Assembly: GCA_016779205.1 (NCBI GenBank)
Contig: JADHOC010000011.1
Location: 1 to 64,000, forward strand
Reading direction: 5' to 3'
Length of the DNA stretch: 64,000 nt
From: Planctomycetota bacterium
Lineage (GTDB): Bacteria > Planctomycetota > UBA1135 > GCA-002686595
The number at the start of each line of letters is the position of its first letter. Position 1 is the stretch's first letter. The notes under the pieces were generated by a model, which had not been told where the DNA came from, did no database searches, and worked only from the letters and a program-made list of their open reading frames with translations. The translations under genes and the position numbers were made by a program. This document shows, piece by piece, positions 23,933 to 33,224 of the stretch.

Positions 23933-24892
23933 ATGCGAACTCTCGTCCTTGGCGCCCTGAGCGTCGCCACCCTCTCGCTCACCGCCTGCAACTCGACCGG
24001 GAGCCAGGACGCCCCCGCCGACGGCCAGGAGGTCGAGTGGATCGGACCGGAGGGGCCCGAGCCCTACGACCCCGAGATCACCAAGGACCGGCGGCTGGCC
24101 GGGGACATCCTCGCGGACGTCGACAAGTCCCTGCGGATCTGGGTCAACATCACGCTCACGGGGAACCCTGCGAAGGACGGCTCGACGCTGAACATCGTCG
24201 AGGCGGACCTCCGGCGGAAGGTCCGGGCCAAGTTCGCCCTGCTCAAGGAGCAGCTGGAGACCGGCCCCCCCATCAACCGCCAGATCGCCGCCGCCGGCCT
24301 CGGCTTCAGCGGGGACCCCATGGCCCTCAGCCCGCTCCTCGCGGCGCTCGAGGACGACTCCCCCGACGTGGTCGCCAACGCCCTCCTGGGCCTCTCCGTC
24401 CTGGCTGATCCGGAGACGCCGCGGATCCTCCTCGCGGCGGAGCTCGAGGATGTCCGTCAGCCCTTCAACGTCCGGAGCCAGGCGGCGCGCGCCCTGCGGG
24501 CCGTGGGGCTCTTCAACCTGAACGAGGCGGACCGTGCCGCGGTCATCCGCGCGGCCAGGGCAGCCCTCGGCGACGCGAACGAGGGACTCCGCCCCCACGG
24601 CGCGATCATCCTCGCCGAGGTGGTCGACACCGAGTCGGTGCCCGAGCTGGCCCGCGCCCTCATGGACCCCACTCCGCTCGTGGCCCGCGCCGCGTCCCGC
24701 GCGCTCGCGCGGATCGGCAGCGTGGACCGCAAGTTCGAGGGGCAGGCCGCCCGCGCCCTCACCGCGGCGCTGAATGTGGTGGACGAATACGCCGTGCGGC
24801 CTGCGGTCCTCAGGGACCTGCAGGCGCTCGCGGGGAAGAACTACGGCGACGACGTGGAGGAGTGGGTCCGCTACGCCCAGAAGCTCCCCTGA
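23933..24892 (+). CDS. HEAT-repeat lipoprotein
   Basis: This 319-residue lipoprotein begins MRTLVLGALSVATLSLTACN, a clear lipobox. After a spacer, residues about 110-319 form repeated helical pairs of the HEAT/armadillo type, such as INRQIAAAGLGFSGDPMALS, DVVANALLGLSVLADPETPR, LRPHGAIILAEVVDTESVPE and LVARAASRALARIGSVDRKF. Such domains mediate protein binding. The start at 23933 removes an upstream extension that overlaps the divergent dehydrogenase gene. The next gene starts 59 nt downstream on the same strand. No enzymatic motif was seen. Confidence 0.8.
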   Translation: MRTLVLGALSVATLSLTACNSTGSQDAPADGQEVEWIGPEGPEPYDPEITKDRRLAGDILADVDKSLRIWVNITLTGNPAKDGSTLNIVEADLRRKVRAKFALLKEQLETGPPINRQIAAAGLGFSGDPMALSPLLAALEDDSPDVVANALLGLSVLADPETPRILLAAELEDVRQPFNVRSQAARALRAVGLFNLNEADRAAVIRAARAALGDANEGLRPHGAIILAEVVDTESVPELARALMDPTPLVARAASRALARIGSVDRKFEGQAARALTAALNVVDEYAVRPAVLRDLQALAGKNYGDDVEEWVRYAQKLP

Positions 24893-24951
24893 GTCGACTC
24901 TCCGTGGCAGTCCTTGGAAACCGGCGCGGCTCCGGGGGCTACCCTGGTCCG

Positions 24952-26235
24952 ATGAGAATGCTGATGGGCCAGAGGATGCGTTGGACGCGCGCGCTCGTCC
25001 CCGCGGTGGCCAAGGTGGCCCTCGCGGGCCTGGCCGCAGCGTCTGCGGGGACCGTCAGCCCCCTCCCCCAGGAGTCCGCCCACCAGGACCCCCTCGACCA
25101 GGCGGCGGCTCGCGCCATGCGTGAGGCCCCGCAACGGGCCCGTATCGGGAAGATCCGGGGAGCGCGCTTCCGCTCCGCCATCGACTTCGACGATCCCACC
25201 GCGGAGCCCCACGAGCTGAGCCTGAGCGTAGCCTTCCCCGGGCGTTCCCGGCTGGTGCTCTCCCGGGACCGGTGGAGCGTCGAGCGCTTCCAGCTTGGGG
25301 ATGTCTGGTTCGGGCTGGACCGCTCCCATGGCGCCCAGGGGGCCGAGCCGAGGAGCGTCCTGCTCACCGGGGCGAGCCTGGAGGCGGCCCGCTTCGACGT
25401 CGCCATGCGGAGGACGCTCTTCCTCTGGCCCGACGCGGGCGGCCTCACCGGTGAGGGGTTCACGCGCACCGCCAAGGTGGCGGACGTCGGCGTCCTGATC
25501 GCCTCGCTGGACCGGGAGAGCGGCCGCCCGAGCCTCCTCAAGGCCTTCGGCAAGGACGGCTCCGTGCAGGCCGAGTTCCGCGCGATCACCTGGCGCGAGG
25601 CCGAGGGTCGCTGGTGGCCGGCCAGCTTCGAGCTCCACCTCGACGGCCGGCGAGTCTGGCGAGAGACCGTGGAGAAGATCGAGGCCGGCTGGAACTTCAC
25701 TGACCTGTGGTTCCTGCCGGTCGACCGCTCACGCGGACTCGCGGGGCAGCCCAACGAGGAGCGGCTCCGTATGGCCCCCTCGCAGCCCGCCTGGGTCCGC
25801 AGCTTCCCCCTCTCCCCGGGAGCCGACCTGGAGGCGTGCCGGCGCGAGGGGAAGGCGGCCATCGATGAGGCACGGCGGGAGCTATCACCGCTGAACCTCG
25901 AGGTCAGCCAGCAGTTCATCGTCCTCCTCGACGCCGAGCGCAGACCCCGCGGCCTCGAGGTTCGGGCGCTCAGGCCCCAGGCCGGGGACGAGGCGCTCGA
26001 GGCCCGTGCTGGCTGGAGCCGAGCCGCCGCCGCCCTGAGCTGGACCTTCGTCGTCGAGCAGGCCCGACCCGAGGCGGACGCCTTCGAGGCCGTGGCAGGA
26101 GCCTGCGCCTCCAGCGGCCAACCCGCCGGGCACCCTGGCCTGCTCCTGGACACGGACCCGGGCGCTCCGATCACCGTGTTCCAACCCTTCACGGTCCCCG
26201 AGGGGAAGCGCCCCGCCGAACGACGGACCCCCTGA
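24952..26235 (+). CDS. Secreted hypothetical protein
   Basis: This is a 427-residue protein with an N-terminal signal-like segment (RALVPAVAKVALAGLAAASA). The mature part is mostly beta, with a WWPASFELHLDGRRVWRETV segment near residue 225 that resembles the LolA/MucB-like or outer-membrane lipoprotein-sorting folds in which a precursor strand is followed by EKIEAGWNFTDLWF. The likeness is weak and no family is assigned. A helix with Arg and Glu pairs (EACRREGKAAIDEARRE) follows near residue 290. The ATG at 24952 is chosen because it opens the signal sequence. A good terminator hairpin follows the stop. Confidence 0.6.
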   Translation: MRMLMGQRMRWTRALVPAVAKVALAGLAAASAGTVSPLPQESAHQDPLDQAAARAMREAPQRARIGKIRGARFRSAIDFDDPTAEPHELSLSVAFPGRSRLVLSRDRWSVERFQLGDVWFGLDRSHGAQGAEPRSVLLTGASLEAARFDVAMRRTLFLWPDAGGLTGEGFTRTAKVADVGVLIASLDRESGRPSLLKAFGKDGSVQAEFRAITWREAEGRWWPASFELHLDGRRVWRETVEKIEAGWNFTDLWFLPVDRSRGLAGQPNEERLRMAPSQPAWVRSFPLSPGADLEACRREGKAAIDEARRELSPLNLEVSQQFIVLLDAERRPRGLEVRALRPQAGDEALEARAGWSRAAAALSWTFVVEQARPEADAFEAVAGACASSGQPAGHPGLLLDTDPGAPITVFQPFTVPEGKRPAERRTP

Positions 26236-26248
26236 GAGGTCATTCCCG

Positions 26249-26268
26249 GCGTCCTCCCGAGGGGACGC
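26249..26268 (+). terminator. Terminator-like hairpin after the secreted protein gene
   Basis: GCGTCCTC (26249-26256) pairs with GGGGACGC (26261-26268), eight base pairs including one G-U, around a CCGA loop, 14 nt after the stop codon. A pyrimidine-rich stretch (TCTCCGTTCCC) follows. Confidence 0.55.
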
Positions 26269-26464
26269 TCTCCGTTCCCATGGCGTGGACATCCGACCAC
26301 GACAGTCTCATTTCGATACACTCAACCCCAGCCATTGGCCGTTGAGAGCCCATCCCGGGCCTTCAAAGGCCCGCCGCCTGCCACTCTGGAGGCACAGGCG
26401 AGGACCCGGCACGGCATTTGTTCCTGGCAGAGCGTCCCCCCACCTCCCGTCCACGGAGAAGCCC

Positions 26465-28654
26465 ATGAACTGCCGTCCCGAATCCCCGAGTCGAGTCCTC
26501 AGCCGCCGAGCCCTCCGCCTGCTCAGCGCCGCCGCCGCGGTGGCCGTCATCGGATTCAGCGGCTCGCTCTCCCTCGCCGTGCAGCCCGAGCCCGCCCAGC
26601 GCACGGTGCAGCGCTCCGCCTCCTCCAGGGCGACCAGCTCCTCGAGGGCATCCAGCTCTCGCGCCACCTCGCAGCGCACCACGACGAGGCGCTCGACCCC
26701 CCAGCGCACCAGCAGCGTCCGCCGGTCGAGCCCGTCCACCCGCTCCACGCCGTCGCGCAGCGTCAGCTCGTCCCCGACCCGCACGAGCTCGAGGCCCTCC
26801 ACCTCGCGGCCCTCGGTCACCCCCACACGCCCGTCGGCCACGCCGACCCGCACCTCGACCCCGACGCGAACCTCGGGATCGAACTCGATCATCAGCGGGC
26901 GGCCTGCCCCCACCCGCACCCCGTCCGCCAGCACCCCGAGTGTCAGCCGGCCGAGCTCGAGCTCGCCCCAGCCCATCGGCTCCCCGCGGACCGGCTGGTC
27001 CTCCCCGAGCACCTCCAGCACCTCCGGGAGCCCCTCCACCGTCAACTCGCCCAACCGGAGCGTGCCGACCGTCATCGACTTCGGCGAGGGCGTGGCCCCC
27101 GCACGGCGCCCCTTCCCCACGCCCAGCGCGGCGCCCACCCGGGCGTCCTCTCGCGCGGGCCAGGGCCGCTCACTCAACCAGCGCATCCGCGGGCTGAGCT
27201 CCGACGTGGACCTCGCCCGGGTCCGCGAGACCACCTCGGCCACACCCCGTTCCCGGGGGCAGCTGAGCCACTCCGACGTGCTCGCCAGGTACCGCGCCAG
27301 CGCCACCCCCGCCGCGACGCCCCGCAGCACGAGCCCCTCTGCCGGGTCGAACGACTCGTCCGCCGCGCGAATCTCCGCGGCTCGAAGGCAAGCGGCCGCC
27401 GAGTCCGCGGCCGCCCGGACCGAGGCGGCGCGCCGGAAGCAGGCGACCCAAGACGCGGCGCGAACCCAGGCGGCGAGGGCCGACGCTGCCGACCGCTCCG
27501 ACCGCGCAACGGAGCAGAGGGTCCGTGAGGCGCGCGAGAAGGCCGCCTCGACCGCGTCCTCCGACGACGCCACCAGGGCCCGAATCGAAGCGGCTCGCCG
27601 CGACAAGGCCGCGTCCAACGAGGCGCGGACCCAGGCCGCCAGGCGCCAGTACGACGAACGCGTCCGTGCGGCGCGGGAGTCCTCCACCCAGACCGGCGGC
27701 GGCCTCGTGGTCGGCGGATCGGCCCCCACCGCTGCCAACGGCGTGGCCTGGGGGAGCGGCTACGGCGACTGCTACTCGGGCGGGTACTACAACAACTGCT
27801 ACTGGAACACCTGGGGCTCCTGCTGGTCCCTCGGGTGGTGCAGCTGGTGGTGCGCCCCGTCGTACTGCTGCGGCCTGTGGTGGCACTCATACTGGTGGGG
27901 CGGGGGGTCCTGGTGCTACCCGTGGAACTTCTACTGGTACGGCCCCTTCATCCCGAGCTCGTACACGGTCGTCTACCAGGAGCCGGAGCCGGAGGTGATC
28001 TACATCGAGGTGCCCGCCGCCCAGGAGGGGGAGGTCGTCGTCCCCGCCGCGGAGCCGGGCTTCGTGGCCCCCACTCAGCCGGACGCCGCCCTGGAACGCG
28101 AGCTCAACCGGGCCACTGGCTACTACCTGACCCAGGGCGACCGCGCCTTCCGCGAAGGCCGCTACGGCGACGCGGCCCACTTCTACGCCAAGGCCGTGGA
28201 GTTCTCGCCCGACAGCGGGATCCTCTACCTCGTCCTCGCCGACGCCCTCTTCGCCACCGCCGACTATCGCTACGCGGCGTTCGCCATCCGCAAGGCCCTC
28301 GAGCTCGAGCCCGAGCTGGCTTCCAACGTGATCGACAAGCGGGACTTCTACGCGGTCCCCGCTGACTTCGACCGTCAGCTCGCGACCCTCGAGCGGTTCG
28401 TGGACGACCACGTGATCGACGACGACGCCCGCCTGGTGCTCGCCGCGAACTACCTCTTCGGCGGCCGCCCCGCCGCCGCGGTGGACCTCTTCGCGTCGCC
28501 CTTCAGCGAGAACCTCGCCAAGAGCTCCGCCGGGCAACTGATCTTCGAGGCCGCGAAGCTCGTCCAGTTCGGTCGGCCTGAGACCGCCCCCGCTGCGGGG
28601 GGCCCGGTCCCGCCGGCCGCCGTGGAGCCGGCGGCCCCGGCCGCCAGGGACTGA
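26465..28654 (+). CDS. Secreted Ser/Thr/Arg-rich protein with Trp/Cys/Tyr-rich segment and C-terminal TPR-like domain
   Basis: This 729-residue protein has a modular layout. Residues 1-40 are an Arg-rich signal peptide. About 45-260 is a low-complexity region of Ser, Thr, Arg and Pro. About 270-425 is an Ala/Arg/Glu-rich helical stretch with repeated ARxxAA units. About 431-497 is a segment with 8 Cys, at least 13 Trp and many Tyr and Gly (for example GWCSWWC and SYCCGLWW). About 545-700 is a TPR-like helical repeat domain (GDAAHFYAKAVEFSPDSGIL). TPR domains bind other proteins. The basic low-complexity part could contact anionic polymers (inference). The ATG at 26465 gives the signal peptide. 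I do not know a function. Confidence 0.7.
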   Translation: MNCRPESPSRVLSRRALRLLSAAAAVAVIGFSGSLSLAVQPEPAQRTVQRSASSRATSSSRASSSRATSQRTTTRRSTPQRTSSVRRSSPSTRSTPSRSVSSSPTRTSSRPSTSRPSVTPTRPSATPTRTSTPTRTSGSNSIISGRPAPTRTPSASTPSVSRPSSSSPQPIGSPRTGWSSPSTSSTSGSPSTVNSPNRSVPTVIDFGEGVAPARRPFPTPSAAPTRASSRAGQGRSLNQRIRGLSSDVDLARVRETTSATPRSRGQLSHSDVLARYRASATPAATPRSTSPSAGSNDSSAARISAARRQAAAESAAARTEAARRKQATQDAARTQAARADAADRSDRATEQRVREAREKAASTASSDDATRARIEAARRDKAASNEARTQAARRQYDERVRAARESSTQTGGGLVVGGSAPTAANGVAWGSGYGDCYSGGYYNNCYWNTWGSCWSLGWCSWWCAPSYCCGLWWHSYWWGGGSWCYPWNFYWYGPFIPSSYTVVYQEPEPEVIYIEVPAAQEGEVVVPAAEPGFVAPTQPDAALERELNRATGYYLTQGDRAFREGRYGDAAHFYAKAVEFSPDSGILYLVLADALFATADYRYAAFAIRKALELEPELASNVIDKRDFYAVPADFDRQLATLERFVDDHVIDDDARLVLAANYLFGGRPAAAVDLFASPFSENLAKSSAGQLIFEAAKLVQFGRPETAPAAGGPVPPAAVEPAAPAARD

Positions 28655-28665
28655 GCCCGGGGCGC

Positions 28666-28686
28666 CTCGCCCGCTCGGCGGGCGAG
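28666..28686. terminator. Bidirectional terminator hairpin between convergent genes
   Basis: CTCGCCCGC and GCGGGCGAG form a perfect 9-bp stem with a 3-base loop in the 42-bp gap between the convergent TPR protein and galactokinase-like genes. No U tract is present on either strand. Confidence 0.55.
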
Positions 28687-28696
28687 CGTCCCAGGG

Positions 28697-29935
28697 TCAG
28701 GCGATCTCCCGGGGGCCCTCGTCGCCCTGGAAGAACGCGATCGGTGGGCGTCGCCCGTAGCGGCGCTCGTACTCCCCCACGACCGCCTCGGAGACCCGCT
28801 GCTCGTCCCCCGCGGCGATGAGCATGACGGCGCACCCGCCGAAGCCCGCGCCCGTGAGCCGAGCACCGAGGGCACCGCCCAGCTCGGTCGCCGCATGGAC
28901 GAGGACATCGAGCTCCTCGCATGAGCAGTCGTAGCGGTCCCTCAGGGACGCGTGGGTCTCCGTCATGCAGCGGCCAAGCGTCTCCAGGTCTCCGGACAGC
29001 AGCGCCTCGCGAGCCACGAAGGTCCGCTCGACCTCCTCCACCACGTGCGTGGCTCGGCGCAGGAGGTCGGCGTCCAGCTCATAGCCGTGCTCCGAGAGGA
29101 CGGCCCGGTTGATGTCCCGCAGGACGCGCGCCTCGGGGGCGTAGATCCGGAGCGCGTCGAAGGCGGCGGCGCACTCGGTCACCCGCCGGTTGAACTCACC
29201 TCGCGCCAACCGGCGTTGGATCCCGGTGTCGACGACGCCGATGGAGACGCGATCGAAGTCCATGGGGAGGTGCTCGAAGGTCTCATCCTTGCAGTCGAGC
29301 CAGAGCACGTGCTTGGGTCGCGCGAAGCCGACGGCGTAGGGATCCATGATCCCGCACTTCACCCCCACGAAGCTGCGCTCCGCGTCGAGGGCCGCCTCGA
29401 CCCGCTGGACAGGATCGAGCCCGAGCCCGAAGACCGCGTCCAGGGCGAAGGTCGTCCCCACGCAGATCGACGCCGAGGAGGACAGCCCCGCCCCCACCGG
29501 GAGGTTGCCTCCGAACAGGACGTCGAAGCCGCCCGCCATCCGCTCAGCCATGGACTCGTCCAGGCGGGCGAGAGCGAGCAGGACCCCGAGCGGGTAGTCG
29601 TACCACTCACCCCGCGGGCTCACCGGGAGCTCGGTCGCCTTGAAGCGCCCCTCGGCCTCCGCGAAGCGGGACACCATGCGGACCTCGCCGTCCTCCCTCG
29701 CCCTGATCGCGACGAAGGTCCCCCGGTCAATCGCCGTGGGGAGCACCGGGCCACCGTTGTAGTCCAGGTGCCCGCCGAAGAGGTTGACCCGGCCCGGCGA
29801 GAAGAACGTCCGGACGCCCCCTGCGGAGCCGAAGCACTGCGCGAAGGCGCCGCGGTGAGCCCCCAGGGACTCCGAGAGATCCGTGGCGACGGATTCCCCC
29901 AGGGAGGGGGGAGTGAGGGTAGGCAGGGACGACAT
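28697..29935 (-). CDS. Galactokinase-like GHMP sugar kinase
   Basis: This kinase of the GHMP family is predicted to phosphorylate galactose or a related sugar at C1 using ATP. The 412-residue length and the three motifs fit galactokinase: SPGRVNLFGGHLDYN near residue 47, the ATP loop LPVGAGLSSSAS, and LTGAGFGGCAV near the C-terminus. KCGIMDPYAVG contains the catalytic Asp. The first motif departs from the galactokinase consensus GRVNLIGEHTDYN, with the Glu that contacts the sugar replaced by Gly (GGHLD). Substrate specificity may therefore differ, and the symbol galK is withheld. It is a single gene, convergent with the upstream TPR gene. No other Leloir pathway genes are in the window. Confidence 0.85.
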   Translation of the reverse strand: MSSLPTLTPPSLGESVATDLSESLGAHRGAFAQCFGSAGGVRTFFSPGRVNLFGGHLDYNGGPVLPTAIDRGTFVAIRAREDGEVRMVSRFAEAEGRFKATELPVSPRGEWYDYPLGVLLALARLDESMAERMAGGFDVLFGGNLPVGAGLSSSASICVGTTFALDAVFGLGLDPVQRVEAALDAERSFVGVKCGIMDPYAVGFARPKHVLWLDCKDETFEHLPMDFDRVSIGVVDTGIQRRLARGEFNRRVTECAAAFDALRIYAPEARVLRDINRAVLSEHGYELDADLLRRATHVVEEVERTFVAREALLSGDLETLGRCMTETHASLRDRYDCSCEELDVLVHAATELGGALGARLTGAGFGGCAVMLIAAGDEQRVSEAVVGEYERRYGRRPPIAFFQGDEGPREIA

Positions 29936-30135
29936 GGGGACAACGGCAGACTAACGCGCCCCTCGGTCCAGACCGCCGATTATCTTCGGGGGCGCGCAGC
30001 GTCCATCCAGGGCCCTTCTCGGCCAAGGAGGACCCCCGGAGTAAGGTCCGGAGGCCAGATGCGCCGATGAGAACCCTGGAGTGTCTCACTCCGCCCATTG
30101 CCATGTCCCAAGCGTCCAAGACCCGAGGCTACGAG

Positions 30136-30474
30136 ATGAACCGTCCCCGACTCCGAGTCGCCCTCGTCGGCGTGCTCCTGGCCACGGTGACCGCCTGTTC
30201 GTCGCTCGAGATCAACCGGGACACGGAGACGTCCGGAACCTTCAAGTCCTCGGCGCGGACCTGGGTCTTCCTGGGCTGGCACATGCCGCGGCCTGCGATC
30301 CAGATCGCCCACGAGAACATCTCGGACTCGGGCCTGCCGAACGTGCGTGAGACCGAAGTCCACCGGACCGATTGGGGCTGGTTCAACTGGATCATCGAGA
30401 TCTTCTCGACGCGCACGGCGTACGTGAAGGGCACCTGGGGTTACTCGGGCGCCGAGATCCCGCCGGACCGTTGA
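30136..30474 (+). CDS. Small lipoprotein of unknown function
   Basis: This is a 112-residue protein with a signal peptide ending in the lipobox LLATVTAC. The start at 30136 (MNRPRLRVAL) is chosen for this reason over an in-frame ATG at 30067. The mature part is 88 residues, with a VFLGWHMPRPAIQIAHENI segment and a Trp-rich RTDWGWFNWIIEIF, which may form a short amphipathic or membrane-contacting strand. No family is recognised. It lies between the divergent galactokinase-like gene and the convergent SGNH-like gene. Confidence 0.6.
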   Translation: MNRPRLRVALVGVLLATVTACSSLEINRDTETSGTFKSSARTWVFLGWHMPRPAIQIAHENISDSGLPNVRETEVHRTDWGWFNWIIEIFSTRTAYVKGTWGYSGAEIPPDR

Positions 30475-30523
30475 GGTCGAGCGGAGCGCGCGACGTCCGC
30501 CCAGCGGCGCCGCCCCTCCGCGG

Positions 30524-31675
30524 TCACCCGTCCGTGCTCGGACCCTGGATGCGCTCCACGAGCATCCGGGTGAAGCGGCGACTCGCCGCCCACGTCAGGT
30601 GCGAACCGTCGCGGGTCTCGAACCGCTCGGGCTGCTCCGACGGGTCCACGCCAGCCGGCAGCCCCGCCTCCTGGTACTGGTAGTAGGGGACGCCCGCTGC
30701 GGTCGCGATCGCCTCGAGCCGGGCATCCGGGACGAACTCGCGCTCCACCGAGAGGACGCTGGGTGACACCGGGAACCGGACGCAGCGGACGTCCACCCCG
30801 CGGGCCACGAGCTCGCGCAGCTTCTCCACGACGATGGTCTCCGCCGCGGCGCGCTCCTCCTCGCTGATCACCTCGAGGGTGATCCGGCAGGCCTGGACGA
30901 GCTTGTCGGCGTTGGGGACCTCGAACCACTCGCGGTGCCACCGCCGCGTGGCGAGGGTGCGGATGCTGGCGGTCCGGAAGTAGTTGAGCCGCTCGCGGAC
31001 CAGCCGGTCGAGCTGGTGGGTCCCGCCCTCGCTGCGGCGCGTGGTCTCGCGGAGCACCTTGCGGAAGCTGGAGAGGTGGGTGTCGACGATGAAGGGCGAG
31101 TACCCCTCCTCGATCAGGCGCTCGCGCTCCCCGTCCACCCAGATCCCCAGGGCGCTCTCCAGGGAGAGGGGCTCGAAGACCGGGGGAGGGGTCACCAGCG
31201 AGGCGCGCATGACCGGATTGGTCTTCGCCCCCAGGGTCGACGGTGAGAGGGCCACCACCAGCCGCTTGGCCGGGAGGTCCATGATGGCGGGGAGCAGCAC
31301 CGAGAGGTCCGCGTTGGGGCCCCAGATGAGGCCGACGCTGTCCTCACCGGCCTGGCGAACCACGTCGAGGTCCGTGTCGTCGTAGACGCGGCTGTCCCCC
31401 ACGAAGAGGAGCTCCGCCGAGCTCACGTCCTGCTTGGCGTAGAAGGGCCCGAGGTTCGGCCCGGCCCAGTAGATCACCCCGTCGAAGCGATTGGGGTGCA
31501 TGATCGGCTCGGGGATCCGTGACACCGCGAGCGTCTGCCAGACCACCAGCCCGAGGAGCGCGAGCCCCACCGTCGCCAGCAACGGAGACCACGACTGCGC
31601 CCGCCGGACTCGCGCGACCGCCCCATCCGGGTCCATCCCCTGCCACGTGGGCTCTTCCATGCCGTGCTCCCCCAT
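30524..31675 (-). CDS. Membrane-anchored SGNH-like protein, partner of the MBOAT acyltransferase
   Basis: This 383-residue protein has one N-terminal hydrophobic helix (LLATVGLALLGLVVWQTL) and an extracytoplasmic domain. Motifs of the SGNH hydrolase/AlgX-like fold are visible: LLFVGDSRVYDDTD near residue 90 with the nucleophile Ser, and DGSHLTWAASRRF near the C-terminus with the Asp-x-x-His pair. Its ATG overlaps the MBOAT stop (TGATG at 31673-31677). Such MBOAT/SGNH pairs transfer acyl groups across the inner membrane onto extracellular sugars, as in alginate or peptidoglycan O-acetylation. By analogy this one probably completes an acetyl transfer to a surface polymer whose identity is unknown. 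Confidence 0.75.
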   Translation of the reverse strand: MGEHGMEEPTWQGMDPDGAVARVRRAQSWSPLLATVGLALLGLVVWQTLAVSRIPEPIMHPNRFDGVIYWAGPNLGPFYAKQDVSSAELLFVGDSRVYDDTDLDVVRQAGEDSVGLIWGPNADLSVLLPAIMDLPAKRLVVALSPSTLGAKTNPVMRASLVTPPPVFEPLSLESALGIWVDGERERLIEEGYSPFIVDTHLSSFRKVLRETTRRSEGGTHQLDRLVRERLNYFRTASIRTLATRRWHREWFEVPNADKLVQACRITLEVISEEERAAAETIVVEKLRELVARGVDVRCVRFPVSPSVLSVEREFVPDARLEAIATAAGVPYYQYQEAGLPAGVDPSEQPERFETRDGSHLTWAASRRFTRMLVERIQGPSTDG

Positions 31676-33126
31676 CAGAACTGGAAGTAGAAGAAGTCCG
31701 CGGTGTCGGTGCGCCGCACCACCACCAGGGCGACGATCATCACGGCGGCGGCGAGCACCCGATGCCAGGGCCGCTCACGCCAGGCGAACCACTCCCGGAG
31801 CAGCTGGGTGACGTGCATGAGCACGATCGGCAGCACGAGCACCAGGTGGCGGGCCTCCGCGAAGACCTCCCACCCCATGCCCTTCTGAAAGGGGACGATG
31901 TAGGCGATCCGCCAGACCTCGAACACCGAGGCGACGTCCGGGGCGCGGAAGAAGACCCAGTTGGACTGCATGAAGACGTTCATCAGGAGGATGATCCCGA
32001 TGCGCTTCGTGATGGCCGCGGGCCCCTTGGGTCGATCGAACGGCCACCCGCGGGCGCGCCTCCCGCCGTTGAAGGTGTTCACCCAGAACCGGTTCACGAC
32101 CACGCCGATGCCGTGGTAGAGCCCGAACATCACGAACGTCCACGCGGCGCCGTGCCAGACCCCCGCCAGGACCATCGTCGTGAGCATGGCCGTGTACTGT
32201 CGGCTGCCGCCCCCCTTCTTGCCCCACAGCGGCATGTACACGTAGTCACGCAGCCAGCTGGACAGGGTCATGTGCCAGCGGACCCAGAGCTCCTGCGGCC
32301 CCCGCGAGATGTACGGATAGAGGAAGTTGCGCGGGAAGCGCATCCCGAGGAGGCAGGCGAGACCGATCGCGAGGCACGAGTACCCCGCGAAGTCGGCGAA
32401 CACCATGCAGCCCAGGTAGATCAGGGACAGCCACACGTGGGCCGGCGTCGCCTGCCCGGACGGGATCATGGCGAAGATCCGGTCGATCTCGGGGGCCAGG
32501 TTGTCCGCCACCACGATCTTCGTGAAGAGCCCCCAGACGATCAGGTACAGCCCGTTCTGGATCCGCCAGGGAGAGGGCCACTGGCGCCTGCGGAACTGGG
32601 GCAGCAGCTCCTGGGCGCGCACGATCGGACCGGCGACCAGCTGGGGGAAGAACGCCACGAACAGGAAGAAGTCCCGGAAGGACTTCGCCGGCGCGAGGCG
32701 GCCCCGATAGATGTCGATCGAGTAGCTGAGCGTCTGGAACGTGTAGAAGCTGATCCCGACGGGGACGACCCAAGGGATCGCCGTGTTGACCCCCTCCACC
32801 CCCAACGCCCCGGCGATGCTGTCGAGGTTCTCGAGCGCGAAGTGGCCGTACTTGAAGTAGCCGAGGAGCCCGAGGTTCGTGCACAGGCTGACGAGCAGCC
32901 AGCGGGTGCGCGCGCCGTCGGTCCTGGCGGCGTGGATCCGTCCGCCCGCGGCGTAGTCCACCACCGCCGAGATGATGATCAGCGGGAGGTAGTACGGGCT
33001 CCACCAGGCGTAGAAGATCAGGCTCGCGGCGAGCGCCGCGGTCTTCGCCCACGAGAATGGGAGCCTCCACCAGAGGAGCCATGAGAGCCCGAAGAGGACC
33101 CAGAATGTGCCGGAGTCGAATGACAT
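31675..33126 (-). CDS. MBOAT family membrane O-acyltransferase (AlgI-like)
   Basis: This is a 483-residue polytopic inner-membrane protein with about ten hydrophobic segments. The family signatures are VPVGISFYTFQTLSYSIDIYRG, then FPQLVAGPIVRAQELLPQ, FWVNTF and GVWHGAAWTFVMFGLYHG. The invariant catalytic His is His325 in GVWHGA. WVRWHMTLSSWLRDYVYMPL is the typical AlgI/PatA block. These enzymes move an acyl group (usually acetyl) from a cytoplasmic donor across the membrane. The downstream SGNH-like gene overlaps its stop and is the expected periplasmic partner. Polymer target unknown. The 97-nt spacer to the upstream kinase gene suggests it may have its own promoter. Confidence 0.9.
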   Translation of the reverse strand: MSFDSGTFWVLFGLSWLLWWRLPFSWAKTAALAASLIFYAWWSPYYLPLIIISAVVDYAAGGRIHAARTDGARTRWLLVSLCTNLGLLGYFKYGHFALENLDSIAGALGVEGVNTAIPWVVPVGISFYTFQTLSYSIDIYRGRLAPAKSFRDFFLFVAFFPQLVAGPIVRAQELLPQFRRRQWPSPWRIQNGLYLIVWGLFTKIVVADNLAPEIDRIFAMIPSGQATPAHVWLSLIYLGCMVFADFAGYSCLAIGLACLLGMRFPRNFLYPYISRGPQELWVRWHMTLSSWLRDYVYMPLWGKKGGGSRQYTAMLTTMVLAGVWHGAAWTFVMFGLYHGIGVVVNRFWVNTFNGGRRARGWPFDRPKGPAAITKRIGIILLMNVFMQSNWVFFRAPDVASVFEVWRIAYIVPFQKGMGWEVFAEARHLVLVLPIVLMHVTQLLREWFAWRERPWHRVLAAAVMIVALVVVRRTDTADFFYFQF

Positions 33127-33224
33127 GGGAGCTGGCGCCTCCAGAGCCTACCCGGCGGGGAGGCGGGAGGAACGCGCGCGGCACCAGAGTCTGGTGAGGT
33201 CAGCCAGGGCGCCTCTCGATCCGA

